64,000 nt of DNA from Megalonaias nervosa (GCA_016617855.1 JAECUM010004393.1:1-64000); one strand, 5' to 3'. Shown: positions 12,614 to 27,700, counted from the first letter of the stretch. The notes: a model not told the origin generated them from the sequence alone. Made by a program: numbers and translations.

Positions 12614-13817
12614 CTGCAATGTAGCCAGTTGATCACACATCATTAGTTTATCATGCAACACTATATTATCACACATCCTTTATGTTTATCACACATCACT
12701 AGTTTATCACACATCCTTTATGTTTATCAATGTCATGATGCAAGCTAGTTGAATAATTTCAACCTTAGCTTATTCCTGATAGCAGAAAATTGAAATTACT
12801 TAAAGATTAAAAAAATTAATCTGAAATTAACACAAATGTAATCTTTTTATCAGAAGACAAAAATAAAATACTGATTTTCTTCCATAAACATCAAACATGT
12901 GTGGTGAATAACAAGGATACCTATCTGGACTTTGCATGATCTCATTACAACATTTAAAAGTACTAGTGTATATATTACATATGACTTATCTCAAAGTAGA
13001 CTAGGAAAACATGCAACCCTCACCCCTCACCCCCACATTTAAAATGCTGAATGGCTCATCCTGGTAAAACTTTAAAAAATCATTTAAATGGCACAAACTG
13101 AATTATATCATCTATATGTGTGAAAATACTGACCATACAAATTTCATTTGCACAGGACAAACAATTTCTGAGCAAGTGTGGAAACAATGTGTTCACACAA
13201 AAGAAAAGCCCTCAAAGTGCATGGAACATGAAAAATGTCCTTAAATGGTTCAGCATCTACCCAGGTCAAGAATGCTAATAAGTAACTTTAACTCAACAGG
13301 TGTACTTAATTTCAGTTGCCTTTATTGAGCAGTTACTAAGTTATTATGTTAACAAGATATGAGCTAAATGTATCATGTTAACAAGGTATGAACTAAACTT
13401 ATGTTACTGTATTAATAAGGTATGAACTAAAGCCAAGTTATTGTGTTAACAAAGTATGAACTAAATGTACATTATTGTGTCAACAAGGTATGAAGTGAAT
13501 ATAAGTTATTCTGTTAACAAGGTATGAAGTGAGTATAAGTTATTGTGTTAACAAGGTATAAAGTGAATATAAGTTATTGTGTTAACAAGGTAAGAACTAA
13601 ACTTAAAAAGCCCAAAAAGTGCAAGTAATTAATGAAACTACTGCAAATTCATTTGTTTTCTTGGTATCAATTTTCATAGTTTTGTACAAACATAACAGTT
13701 AGTATATGTACAGTGAGTATATGTACAATAGTTATATGAACAATTAGTATAAATGTACAATTAATATCTGTACGGTGAGTATAAGTACAATTAGCATATG
13801 TACAGAGAGTGTATGTA

Positions 13818-13883
<66 letters not shown>

Positions 13884-13962
13884 ATAGGTGTATGTACAAT
13901 GAGTATATGTACAATAGGTATATGTACAGTGAGTATATGTACAATAGGTATATGTACAGTGA

Positions 13963-14033
<71 letters not shown>

Positions 14034-17000
14034 TACAACAGGTATATGTACAGTGAGTATATGTACAGTGAGTATATGTACAATTTGCATATGTACAGTG
14101 AGTATATGTACAATTTGTATATGTACAGTGAGTATATATAAAAATTTTATATTCAGAGAGTATATGCATAATTTGCATAGGAACTGTGAGTGTATGTAAA
14201 ATAGGTACATGTACAGTAAGAATATGCACTATTAGTAAATGTACATTTAGTATATCTATGGTTGATAACCTGCTTTAATTTATAGAATTTTTTAAGCACT
14301 ACATTATGGTTGTAGGCTTGCTTTGTGTCTAATTTTCAGTAACAAAAGGAAATGTATACCATATTTTTCCATCTAAAAGTTGATATGGAGTACAAGTTGA
14401 AATTTTTTTGCAAATTATGTAAATTTTCCATCCTTCATCCATATATAAGTCAAAGTGAAGTACAAGATGAATCCAGATCAGCATCTTGGCTTTGTCTTTT
14501 CACTTGTAACTTCCAGTTTTATGAATATTATTGTTATCAGTGTATTCTATTCCAGATTAATTGGGAAACTGAAGTCACCAAAGCTAACATGCTTTTTCCC
14601 CTGTTTTGTTTGCAAAGTACTTCATTACTGAGAACATTGGTTTACAATTTTTTAGAAGTTGTCTTCTTCAGAGAAAAAATGTGCTATTTTTATTATGGAT
14701 TTTGATGTGCTGTATTTAAATATGACAATTAAAACAACCGATTGGCTACTGTTTCCAAGCTATTTAAGTTTTTACATTTTACATCTAAGTATATTGTGTA
14801 GATACTAGAGTTTTAATCATATATTGTAAACCTAGGTCTTTTCACATGTTTATGGTTGCTTTACATGATAATATTTCACCTGTCCTGTTTATGTAACACT
14901 TTAAAAAAACAGCAAAAGGATTGTATAAATAAAACTTATTATAAAACAAAAGGCAAAAAACTACTATGTATATAGAAGTACTAATTTAGTCCTTATTCAG
15001 TGACTACTTGGTGCTTCTTGGGTTGTTGTATTCATTAAATGGAGCATCTCTTGTCACTGTCCAGCTATAGTTTGCAAGCACTGATGGGCTCCATTTGCTC
15101 CAATAGAATTTCTCCATTGTTGCAATGTCCAGGCGAAATCACTTGCCACTCACTGCTCAGCAGTTCCATGGGAAAAAAAATCTACATGAGAGTGCCAAAA
15201 ATGTATCTTTAGTGACACGTTGCAACCAAGGCTTTTGTATGCCTTGAGGAGGTTTACCACCAACTCCCTGTAGTTGTCTGCCTTGCTATTTCCGAGAAAA
15301 TTTGTTGCCACTAACTGGAAGGCTTTCCATGCCGTCTTTTCCTTGCCACGTACTGCATGGCCAAATGGATCAGCTCAAAGAAGTTCATGAATCTGAGGAC
15401 CAACAAAAACACCTTCCGTTATCTTAGCTTCACTTAACCTTGGAAATTTTCCACTGAGGTACTTGAAAGCTGCTTGAGTTTTGTCCATGGCCATGACAAA
15501 GTTCTTCATTGGACCCAGCTTGATGTGTAAGGGTGGTAATAAAATCTTCCTTGATTCAACAAGTGGTGGATGCTGAACACTTCCTCCCAGGCTCCAATGA
15601 CCATCGCAGTGATCAATCTCTCTTGATGTAGTCAGAATCTCTCACACAACTATCCCATCTGCAGAGAAAACAGCAGTACTTTGTGTATCCAGTCTGCAGA
15701 CCAAGCAAGAGAGCAAGAACCTTCAAATCATCACAAAGCTGCCACTGATGTTGGTCATAGTTTATACACCTCAAAAGTTGTTTCATATTTTCATAGGTTT
15801 CCTTCATATTGACTGCATGACCAACTGGAACTAATGGCAAAACATTGTCATTATGCAGCAAAACATATTTAAGACTCGTCTTCAATGAATCAATGAACAG
15901 ACTCCATTCATCAGGATCATGAATGATGTTGAGGGCTGCCATCACACCATCAATGTTGTTGCAGGCTACAAGATCACCTTCCATGAAGAAGAATGGGTCA
16001 AGATCCTTTTGACGGTCATGGAACATGGAAACCCTATCATCACCTGCCAGGAGATTCCACTGCTGTAGTCTGGAGCCCAACAGCTCTCTGCCTTACTCAT
16101 GGATAGTTCCAAATCCATGACGAGGTCATTCAGTTCATCTTGCGTTCTGAAGTGTGGTTCAGAGGAGGATGGGAGAAAATATGGGTCATGTGACATTGAT
16201 GGTTCAGGATTAGAAGTTTCATCATCTTCCTCTTCCTTGTTTGACTCAAGTGACAATGATTCTGGTGCATCATGAACCTGCAGTCCTTTTCTGTTGGGTA
16301 CTGGGCATACGGCTGGTGGAATGTTTGGATAATGCACAGTCCACTTTTCTTTCTTTGACACACCTTTCCCAACTGGAGGCTACATGCAGAAGTAACAATA
16401 GCTGATATGTTCTGTTGGCTCTCTCCAAATCATTGGCACTGCAAAAGGCATATATTTCCTTCTCCTGTTCAGCCACTGGTGAAGATTTGTTGCACAAGTG
16501 TTGCAGCATTATGCGTGGAGCCCATCTCTTGTCCTGATCTCCAATTTTGCAGCCAAAATAAAGGTGATAAGCCTTCTGAACAATAGTGGTTACACTGTGC
16601 TTTTGTGATACAAAAGTCACTTCACCACAAACATAGCAGAAGTTATCTGCATTGTTCACACAAGTACGAGGCATCCCTGCTCACTTTGGCTAAACAGAAA
16701 TGTGTCCCTTTGCAAAATCAAACACTGACAAATAAGAGAGCCTGACACTGTATGATTTCTAGAGCTGAATATGTTCAGCAGAGTGATGTAAGCTTAGTTA
16801 TGATTGCATCATCCAAGAATTTTAGGAATAACATATGCAATTCATATCATGCATGTATACCAGCTTCAGACTGCATCATTCATTGTTCTGCCTAAAAAGC
16901 AAGTACTGTCCAAACCCAGTCATAGATTTAATTCATAGATCCAGTCAGTATTTGAGTCATTTCTGGTTTAAATTGAGATCCCTTCCCTTTATAACTCACT

Positions 17001-18660
17001 TTTCTTCTGCCATTCCCAAGTCAAAGGTCGTATATACTGACCCAGTATCATATCTTTAAAACAAGTGCCAATCAACAATTTTAAGCATCATTTTCGTTCT
17101 CAGTGACCCAGAATTAGTATAGTTTGATCCATCAATTATAATCAAAGAGAGATGATAAAACATCAGCTTCTTAAGAATGAATATGGGTAATGTGTTGACA
17201 CTACATTTTGCTTTAAGCTGAAATATAAACTAAGATGGATCCTTGATGATCTATTGGTGGTCCATCAGCATTCTGATTTATAACCTATGTTACGGGCATT
17301 CTTTACTGAATATATGATATTACTGTGAATATATGATAGCTATGTACTTAATCTATGACATTTTACAAATATTCATCTGACAATGATAAAGATGTACCAG
17401 TAATATCCTGCGTATGTCAAATAAAATTCTGAAATATCCAATATCAGACCTATGGCTAAAATGTGACCAGGAAGAATGAAGTTGAAAAGAAAAATATTGG
17501 TCCATATTTTATTAGGAACAAACTGTATGCTTTGCATAAGTAGATAAAGTATACAGCACAAGTATTATGTGGACCATGAATTGTGGCCCTTTTTAATTGT
17601 TTTCTTTTATTTCATTTTGGAGAAATCAGAAAATGCAAGCACATATAAATGCACAAAAATAATGTTAAAAAGTATAATATAAAAGTAGTCATATTAATTC
17701 ATAAGAATTTATTGATATGGTAACTGAAGAATTAGTACAACTATGTGACCTGTTTTCAATTTTACCAATTACTTCTCAAATTCATGTACTACTGGTACAT
17801 AAAGATATTTCAATTATAAAATATCCATATATGTCAATTTGGAGTACAAAATAAAGCCAAGACTTCCAGATCAGACGGTACTGATTTATATGCTGAAAAA
17901 TATGGTATATGTCACTTGTTGATTTAAGAATACATAACTCAATGATCTTTCTCATTTTACAGTTTTCAAAATTTGCCATAATTGTCACAGGGAGGGGTAG
18001 ATGTTTTTGTCCTGAACTAGGTCCTGAAAGCTGTGACAATCTGACTGCTGGAAAATGTTCACATTACCATATTTGACATAATATTCACATTGTATGCTCA
18101 AGAAATTAATATCTAAGTGTAATTTTTCAAGGTTTATCAGTAAGCTCATTATAATAAGAGCACAGTCATGATATCATAAACAATGTCCCCAAGATGTGTA
18201 CATACATACAAAAAAAAACTAGTTCCCTTTGTTGATGCATGGAGCTTTCCACTTTGCAGGTGCATCATCATTTCAAATATGTTTGCACTAAATAAAGCAT
18301 AAAACATTAATTTCTGTGACTGATTTAACCCATTAAGTCATGTGGGAACTTAACATCACACATACATAATGAGAAAGTTCCAAGACAATCATGATGTACT
18401 TACTTCGTGGATTTTAGCAGCCACTTTCTTCACATGAGGCATGTTGGTATAGAGAAACATGTCCTCAGTAAGGGAAGTTACTCGGTGATTGTTTTTATCT
18501 AAATTAGTGGTGAGCATATATTAGGCATGTGTATGCATTATGTCAGTTGTGGAATACAGGAAACACACAGTACCACAGCAAGATTGTCTGGGCAATTTTA
18601 TTTAAATTTACTGTTTTTCTTTCCTCACCTCTCCAGCGACCAAAGACCACTAATACAAGT

Positions 18661-18754
<94 letters not shown>

Positions 18755-21700
18755 GTTGATATTACTTTTTATATTCATTTACCTTTGGTCTCCTTGTTCC
18801 TGTCTTTTTATCCATAAACTCCATGAACGCCTGAGAACCATGCATAATGGATAGTTCAGAATTCTGAAAGACAGATGTGACCATAATGTAATGTAATGTA
18901 GTTCTTGATGAAGCATGTAACTTTATTATGATATGGTTTTAGGAAATTTTTAAGTCAGGTTCTCTGTATTTAAGATTGGCTGTATCATGTTCAAACAGTG
19001 TTTATTTAACCAGTTTTAGTAACGAAGAACAAGCAACATTTATTTGCATTCATTACAACATGGTTCCTCATATAAGGCCAGTATAGTCCTGGATCCTTTT
19101 GTATTATTTAGTAGTAAAATTATATTGTTATGTATATCTATATTATGTGTATTATTTTCATAATAATAGTTAGTAAGTGTTATTTAATTAATAATATTTT
19201 AAATATTGGTTTTCTAAATGAATGGGTTTGTACTGTAGGATGAGTCTGGTATCAAGTGTGTAGATCCATTCATAAGTTGCAAGGTTGAATCCAGGTCAAC
19301 ATCACATGCTGAAAATGGAGGTCATGGGATTTTAAAAAGGGCCAGATTGACTTAATTCTTGATTAGCTAGTGTAACCCATATGATTCTGTTTACTGGTTC
19401 AATGTGCAATGTAAATGAGTCACTGAACCATCTATATGTTTTAGGGATTATGACTAAGCTTTCTATATAATAGAATAATTATGTAGAATTAGGCATTCTT
19501 AGTAGTACCACCAGTCATGGAAGATATTCAGTTATATTGAGAGGAATTGGTTCATTTAATGTAATCATTTGTTGGAAATACAGTACCTGAAATAGTTCAG
19601 ATTAATTGGCATACTATCTGTATGGAATTACTTGGAATTCATTTAAAGACCATTTGGATATATAGCTGTCACAGGATTACTGTGAATTCATTTAAAGTTA
19701 TTGTGGGATTATATGATAGTGATTTTTCAGTACTATTGATACATTAGTACATTACTGACCATAATTCAGAATACCTTTGGAACTCATTTGGTTTACTCTA
19801 TACTTTTGGAATTTATAGAACATTTACAACTTTAGGATTTCATTTACCATACTGGAAGTTATTTTACTACTACTATTATTTCTACTACCACTACTACTAC
19901 TACTATTACTATTACTACTACTACTAATAATAATGACTCTGTTTAAACAGGGTGACATTTAATTCTTTCATTGTGTATTGTAGGGAAATAAATAATATTT
20001 CAATTATATAAAACTTGTTGGTTTTTGCTCTTTCTTGATACTTATTCTGAGACCATAGAGTTATGGCAATATATATCATGTGATTTATTACTACATAGTC
20101 TTACTATGAAGCAGTATACTTAATGACTCCCATGGAGAGCATTACAATGAGGGTGTACTGTATCATTGTACATCATTACAGGACAGTCTCATTATATGGT
20201 GGTATACTCCATGGCACTCATGGACAGCATTACAATGAGGGTGTACTGTATCATTGTACATCATTATAGGACAGTCTCACTATATGGTGGTATACTCCTT
20301 GGCACTCATGGACAGCATTATAATGAGGGAGTACTGTATAAGGAATTGATGTCCTGCAGTTTTCAAGGCTGTAATTTCAAGAAGTGTTGTATGTGGCTGA
20401 ACTTGTTCATCATGATATGAAGTGTTGTATGTGGCTGGATCAGTTCATCATGATATGAAGTGTTGTATGTAGCTGGACCAATTCATCATGATATGAAGTG
20501 TTGTATATGGCTGGACCAATTCATCACGATAGGAAGTGTTGTATATGGCTGGACCAATTAATTCATCATGATATGAAGTATGATATGGGCAGTGGTACAG
20601 GTCCTTCGGATCCATACAGGATGGAATAAGACGCTCCCGCCCCCACGAGTCTCCCAACCATGGGTAAAATAGTGTAATGATAGCACATCATCACTGGGCA
20701 GAAGTCTTCTCCAAGATGAGCTCAACGACCATGTGCTCAGGGTCAGGGCGTGCCACATTATATCAGAGGATTTTGGCTGTGGTCATCCAGTCTGGAGAGG
20801 GATGGGCTCCGCCAGGCTGTATCTTGCCTATGACACACCACATGAAGACAACTAACAATTCTTCCATACCAGATTGGTCACAGCCTGGGTCAACAATGAC
20901 CACGTCTTCTTCTGCACACAAGGACGGAGGTGACAAGTATGCTACTGGTGCCCCCACTACCAAGATCCGTGGGAGAGACAACATCATCATTGGTACATGG
21001 AATGTTAGAACACTGAGAGCTGTGGGAAAGTTGAAAGAACTTACACATGAAATGGAGAGGTACAACTGGAACATTATTGGTCTCTACGAAGTGCGCTGGA
21101 AAAACTTTGGCAAAATAACAGCAGATAAAGGGCATAAGCTCTACTTCAGCGGAAGAGTGGACAAACACAGTCATGGCATTGGATTTCTTGTCCACAAGGG
21201 CATTGTGAACAGCATTATGGGTTGCTGCCCTGTCTCAAGCAGGCTCATTACCATCTGCCTGAGGGGGACTCCCTTCAACATCACAATCATACAGGCCTAC
21301 GCACCCACATCTGACTATCATGACAACGAGCTGGAGAATTTTTATAACCAACTGCAAGATGTCACTGACAACCACCCAAGAAGGACATCCTGTTTGTACA
21401 AGGAGACTGGAATGCAAAGGTGGTACAGGTCCTTTGGATCCATACAGGATGGAGTTGATTCACAGACAAACTGGCAAAGCACCTGTGGACCCTTCTGCAA
21501 TGCAGAAACAAATGAAAGAGGACTCAGGCTCTTGGAGTTTGCTGCCTACAACAATCTTGAGCTAGCCAACACATTCAGCCCTCACAAAGCATCTAGAAAA
21601 TGGACCTGGCACAGTCCAGATGGACAACATCACAACCAGATTGACTACATCTTGGTGAAAAAAAGATTCTGCACAGCACTGAATATTGCCAGAACATGAA

Positions 21701-24700
21701 GTTTTCCATGAGCAGATATTGGAAGTGACCATGATTTATTAATGACGTTTCACCTCCACCTGAAAATGATCAAAAAGCCTAACCAACCAAGAATCAGATT
21801 TGACCTTGAAAAATTGAAAGATCCAAAAGTCACAGAAGCCTTCCAAGCAATGATAGGTGGTAAATCTGCACCTTTGATAACCCTGGACAGCCAAGACACT
21901 GACCTAGAGTCCTTAACAATCACATTCAACACAGCTGTGACTAGCACTGGCAAATATTGTCGAACAAAGAAACCTTGGGTCACGACAGATGTCCTTGAAC
22001 TATGTGACAAAAGAAGAGAACTAAAAAAGGGAAAAAGAAGATAATAAAGGAGCTAGAAAATACAGAGAGATAAGCAATATGATCAGGAAAAGCATGAAAA
22101 TGGCAAAGGAATCCTGGATAGAAAGACAATGCTGCAAAATTGAAGACAGTCTGAGTAGAAATGACAGCAAAATGGCATATCAGCTGGTGAAAGATCTTAC
22201 AACCCATAAACAAGGGAAAACTACCACAATCCAAGACAAATCAGGGAAATGCCTCACAGAAGATCAAGAGATCCTCAACCGATGGACAGAATACTGCTCA
22301 GAATTGTACAATCATAAGACCCAAGGAGATCCAGCAGTACTAAATTGCCGTCAAGCAGAAGAAATTGATGACAACCCCATTTTTCATGAAGAGGCAGAAA
22401 TTGCAGTTAGGTCACTAAAGAAAGGAAAGTCAGCCGGCACTGACAACATACCAGCAGAGCTCACTCAAGCAGGAGGAGAAGAGATAGTCACAGTCCTAAC
22501 AACAATCTGCAACAAGATAAGGCAGACAGGAAAATAGCCCACCACATGGACTCAATCCTTGGTCATCATGCTCCCCAAGAAAGGAAACCTACAGCTATGC
22601 CAAAACTACAGAACCATCAGTTTGATCAGTCACCTGAGCAAAGTCATGCGGAAAATAATTCTCAACAGACTAAAGCCTCAAGCAGAGAAAATTATTGCTG
22701 AAGAGCAGGCAGGCTTCCAAGCAGGAAGGAGCACCACAGAACAAATCTTCAATCTCAGACTCCTTTGTGAGAAATACTTTCAGCACCAGCAGAATCTATA
22801 CCACGTCTTTATAGATTTCAAAAAAGCCTTTGATAGGATATTGCATGCAGCCTTATGGGCAACTATGAGGAAGTACAACATCAGCTCAAACCTGGTGCAG
22901 GTTGTTGAGCACCTCTATGACAATGCCATCAGTGCTCTCCTCATCAATGGCAGCAGAGGAGATTAGTTTCGAACAACAGTTGGAGTCAGACAGGGATGTA
23001 TACTGTCACCTACACTCTTCAACATTTTCCTGGAAAGGATCATGGAGGATGCCTTGCATGACCACAAAGGCACTGTCAGCATCGGAGGAAGAACAATCAC
23101 AAACCTTCGCTTCGCAGATGATATTGATGGTTTAGAAGGAGATGAAAAAGAACTGGCTGACTTGGTCAAATGCCTCGACACAACCTCCACAGTATACGGT
23201 ATGGAGATTAGCGCCGAAAAAACCAAACTGATGACAAACAACACCAATGGCATCAGTGCAGAAATAAAGGTCAGTGGACAGAAGCTAGAAAGAGTCACAA
23301 GCTTTAAGTACTTGGGATCAATTATCACAGACGAGGGCTCCAAACCAGAACTACTTTGCAGGATTGCCAAGACAACAGCAACAATAACAAGGCTGAGACC
23401 AATATGGAAAGATACCAACATCGCTTTTGGTTCTAAAATAAGGCTGATGCGCTCGATTGTCATATCTATCTTTCTGTATGCTTGTGAAACATGGACTCTC
23501 ACATCAGATCTACAGAGAAGGATTCAAACCTTTGAAATGAGATGCTACCACAAGATCTTGGGCATCTCATACATTGACCATGTAACCAACGAAGAAGTCC
23601 ACAACAAGATCCAATGAGCCATCGGATCCTATGAAGACCTCTTGACCACTGTAAAAAAGTGGAAACTGAAGTGGTATGGTCATGTCTCAAGATCATCTGG
23701 ACTGTCAAAAACAATCTTGCAAGGCACAATGCGAGGGTGCAGAAGAAGAGGCAGACAGAAAAAGAGGTGGGAAGACAACATTAAGGAGTGGACAGGCATG
23801 GGATTTGGAGATTCCCAAAGGGCAGTAGAGAACAGGGAAAGGTGGAGAGAACTGGTTGCAAAGGCAACTGTGGTGCCCCAACGACCTCCTGGGTTAAGGG
23901 ATTGATGATGATGATGATGGTGATGATGATAAGAAGTGTTGTATATGGCTGGACCAATTCATCATGATAGGAAGTTTTGTATGTGACTGGATCAGTCATC
24001 ATGATATGAAGTGTTGTATGTGGCTGGACCAGTTCATCATGATATGATCTGCTATATACGGCTGGACCAATTCATCATGATATGAAGTAATGTATATGGC
24101 TGGACCAGTTCATCGTGATATGAGTGTTGTATATCACTAGACCAATTCATCACGAAATGAAGTGTTGTATGTGGCTGGATCAGTTCATCATGATATGAAG
24201 TGTTGTATATGGCTGGACCAATTCATCATGATATGAAGTGTTGTATGTGGCTGGATCGGTTCATCATGATCAGAAATAAATATCATGATATGAAGTGTTG
24301 TATGTGGCTGGACTGGTTCATCATGATGTGATGTGTTGTATATGGCTGGACCAATTCATCATGATTTGAAGTGTTGTATATCATAATATGAAGTGTTGTA
24401 TGTGTCTGGACCAATTCATCATGATATGAAGTGTTGTATGTGGCTGGATTAGTTCATCATGATATGAGTGTTGTATATCACTGGACCAATTAATTCATCA
24501 TGATATGAAGTATTGTATGTGGTTGGATCAGTTCATCATGATAAGAAATATATACCATGATACGAAGTGTTGTATGTGGCTGGACTGGTTCATCATGATA
24601 TAAAGTGTTGTATATCATGATATGAAGTGTTGTATATGGCTGGATCAGTTCATCATGATGTGAAGTGTTGTATATGGCTGGACTAATTCATCATGATATA

Positions 24701-27700
24701 TAGTGTTGTATATGGCTGGACCAATTCATCATGATATGAAGTGTTGTATATCATGGTATTAAATGTATGTGGCTGGATGAGTTCATCATGATATAAGTTA
24801 TATGATGTATCATAAATGTTACAACTGAACAATACAATCTTGTACTCTATGAGGTTCCAGATCAAAAGTGATTAAAATTTAATAACAAAAATAAATTTTA
24901 TGTTCAAAAGAAACTTGTCATGCATTTAAGGACACATAAACATAAGCTCTCAGAGAGACAGAGGGAGTCGTCATTGTGCATAGAAATGACACCAAAGCAT
25001 TAAGTGAAAAATAAAATCTAAAATAACCAATTTGGTTGAAAATTGCTGATAACAAGCCTCTTTAAAAGGCACTTAAGTATGTGCATATGTTGGGGTGGGG
25101 GCTGCATCTGATTACTATCAATAAAGATTGATTTATGAAAAATATGTGTTTCTGATCAGCACCATCTATGAATCAGAGAGAGAGAGAGAGACAGAGAGAG
25201 AGAGAGACAGCAAAAGATAGCAAAGCTGAAAGTTCAGTAAATAACCACACAGCTTTTTGAAAGAAACAACTGGACTTGCAGTCTGATATATCCAGTTAAG
25301 TTTTTTTTTCCATTTTATCATAGTTATCTATCTTGTTTCTTCCAAACACATTCAACACTTCTCCATGAATGACATTAAAGCTTTTAGTTGTTTCCTGTGC
25401 CAAATTTTTGCCCAACAAGGAAAGTTTCCACTTTTAAGATGGGTCATCAGTTAAAGAACACCTCATCTTCAACTGACAAACATTCTTTATTTAAATTGCA
25501 ATTGGAACTGAAAAGAATATGTACTTATATCAAATTTTTCTTCAGGCCATAATTTCATACAAAACATGAAAATGATACTCATCTAAACATGAGGCAAAGC
25601 CCATCTATTTAGCCACTTTTAATAACTGGCTCATCATGACCATGACGGATGTTTTAAAACATGTTCAAATGTATGTAAACTTGTTCAAATGTAACTTGGA
25701 GAAGAGAAATGGATAAAAACATAAAAGCCAAATCTGATACTCCTGAATTTTACAAATGAAAAATGATTCCTACTTTTTGATGTGCTGAATTTCATAGACA
25801 CCACCATCCCAGCTCTATCCTACAACTTTTCAATATTCTTTTAAGGTGGGAATGGTCTAATTTTGTTATTGGTCAACCTAAATATTAAATATTTTTTCTG
25901 TACATAACTCAAGAATGAAATGACTTAGCTTTACTTACAAGTTCATGACTTTTCTGTTTGGTCTCAGAGGTTTCTTTGTCCTTTATCTCCTTGGGATCAA
26001 CCAGATCTTCTTCATAATCTCTTTTCTGCCAGGTTTTAGGGTCCAGGTACCAGGCTCCATATTTAAACTTGACCCAACTGGGCTCGTAATTTCCTGAATA
26101 CACCTAAAAGTAAATAAATTTGTAAACTTTTTGAAGTTTTGTCAATCAACATCTTCATGCAAAAAAATCTTCAATTTCATATTTTATGTCAACTGACCTG
26201 TGGATATTTCTAAAATAGGAAAATAGGTCCATCAGTAATGCAATGCTTTATCTGACAGGTTACTAAAAATAAGTAAACCAGTAAATTTAAAGGTTGGCAA
26301 AGCATAAACCTCTATTGGTGCCTGTCAGATCTATTTTTTTATATGTAGACATCAATCAGAATCAGATTTCCCATTGTACGAGTCCATACATTATTATGAA
26401 ATGGTTGCATTTATTATGAACTGTCTCATAAATTTGTCAAAAACAAGGTATGTGGCCTCTTTTGAGACAGACAAAATGGTAAAACGATGCTTAATTGGTC
26501 ACCCCTCTTTAAGAGGCCACCCTCCTGTAATGAAGGAAGTTTAATGATTAGATGTTGCATGCTCCATAAAGAATTATAAATTTAGAGAATGTATGATCTG
26601 TGATAAGAAATAAATAACAAAGTTATATTTGAAAGCAAGAGGTACATGAAGTAAAAGTAGTTTATTATATTCTTGGATAAATGTTTTCTGTGTTGGAACA
26701 TTCAGATTGAATTTCCATGGCTAAATTACATCCAATATATTCCAAAGGCTTTGTTATAACATTCCAGTGTTAAATTTATTATAGCATTTAATGTGGTGTG
26801 GTCCATCAGAAAAAAATAGCTCAAAGATAATGTTTTTATCACTTGATGTGCCAAAGCCAGGTAATCAGTGGTTGTCATTTAAAATAACGAAGGTGTGATA
26901 ATCACACCTCATTTATACTTGGCAATTTAGAAGCATGGGCTGTTTGTTCAATGCAATTAAAGCATCAGAAGAAATGATTTTGTTTCATACTATTGTGACC
27001 AAATAATTTAGAAATATCCTTTACCTATTATTCTTTACCTCTATGTTGAATAATTAGTACTGCTGAGAGTGACACACCTGATAGTCTTTATGAGCATCTG
27101 AATATCATTAAAAACACATCAACAAAAATATCCAATTACAAAAAACATGTGACTATTGACAATTTCTTCCTTCCAAATAAACAAAGGGCTAATTTACTGG
27201 TCAAGTTATTGAGCAGAGACGTCTTACATAAAAGAGATTTTTATGATTCATTACTGGTACTTGTATATTGACACTTCCATCAGATGGTACAATGTACTGG
27301 TTTATCAAATTTTCTTGATAACACGAATTTATGCAAATGTATATTGCTTAAAAATTTAAAAACCATTACATGATTTCAAATAAATTTTTCTAAATTGCTT
27401 ATTACTATGTCCAATGTTATCAACAAGGACATATTCGAAAACATTTTGAAAAATAAATGACGAATTTGGATAATACATTTCTTAGTTATAATGGTATAAA
27501 AATCCCAGACCCCTGTGAAATGTTATTAACAATCTTTATTGCAAGTGACTTTTTATAAAAAATAAATCTTAACTGACATGAAGTTATTTCAGCTTGATTA
27601 GATTTTAAATTATTAACTGCCCTCCACGAAAAATATTTTAAAAAATAATCACTAATTAAGTACTAAGCTATAAATATTAAAATTTCTAATTTATAATATC

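Larger units (their letters stand above)
12614..18403 (-). other. Intron 9 of the FAM47E-like gene
   Basis: Contents: a ~34-bp minisatellite (13360-13595), a compound satellite (13680-14260) and a repeat-associated pseudogene (15000-16674). I see nothing else in 12614-13359, 14261-14999 or 16675-18403; the open frames there lack protein features. Confidence 0.75.
20580..23932 (+). mobile_element. Near full-length non-LTR retrotransposon (LINE), copy B, dead
   Basis: Carries a short 5' leader, an endonuclease region, a reverse transcriptase region and a (GATGAT)n tail at 23902-23932. It sits inside the 38-bp minisatellite. A 5-bp repeat gaagt (20575-20579 and 23933-23937) may be its target-site duplication. 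The family is one that animal annotation pipelines often mislabel 'craniofacial development protein 2-like'. The microsatellite tail recalls the RTE group; the clade is unproven. The truncated copy at 7521-7719 is the same family. Confidence 0.92.
20395..24800. repeat. 38-bp minisatellite in two arms (20395-20579, 23933-24800)
   Basis: Unit 'ttcatcatgatatgaagt' plus 'gttgtatatggctggaccaa', with deletions and ggatcag/ggactgg variants. A LINE at 20580-23932 separates the two arms. Its unit length equals that of the unrelated array at 4086-8352. Confidence 0.93.
18864..25938 (-). other. Intron 7 of the FAM47E-like gene
   Basis: Contents: an LTR-like relic (about 19560-20060), an 88-bp repeat (20110-20345), a 38-bp minisatellite (20395-24800) split by a LINE (20580-23932), and a GA tract at 25175-25210. 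Stretches 18864-19559 and 24801-25938 show nothing else. Confidence 0.75.

Noticed and set aside
13667..14229. Long open frames rich in Tyr-Ile and Cys-Thr-Tyr on both strands
   Set aside because: They are translations of the (AT)n, (AC)n and 15-bp satellite; frames stay open in several phases because the repeats contain no stop codon.
18527..18817. Plus-strand frame with a long Arg-Glu repeat
   Set aside because: Translation of the GA microsatellite across intron 8, antisense to exon 8.
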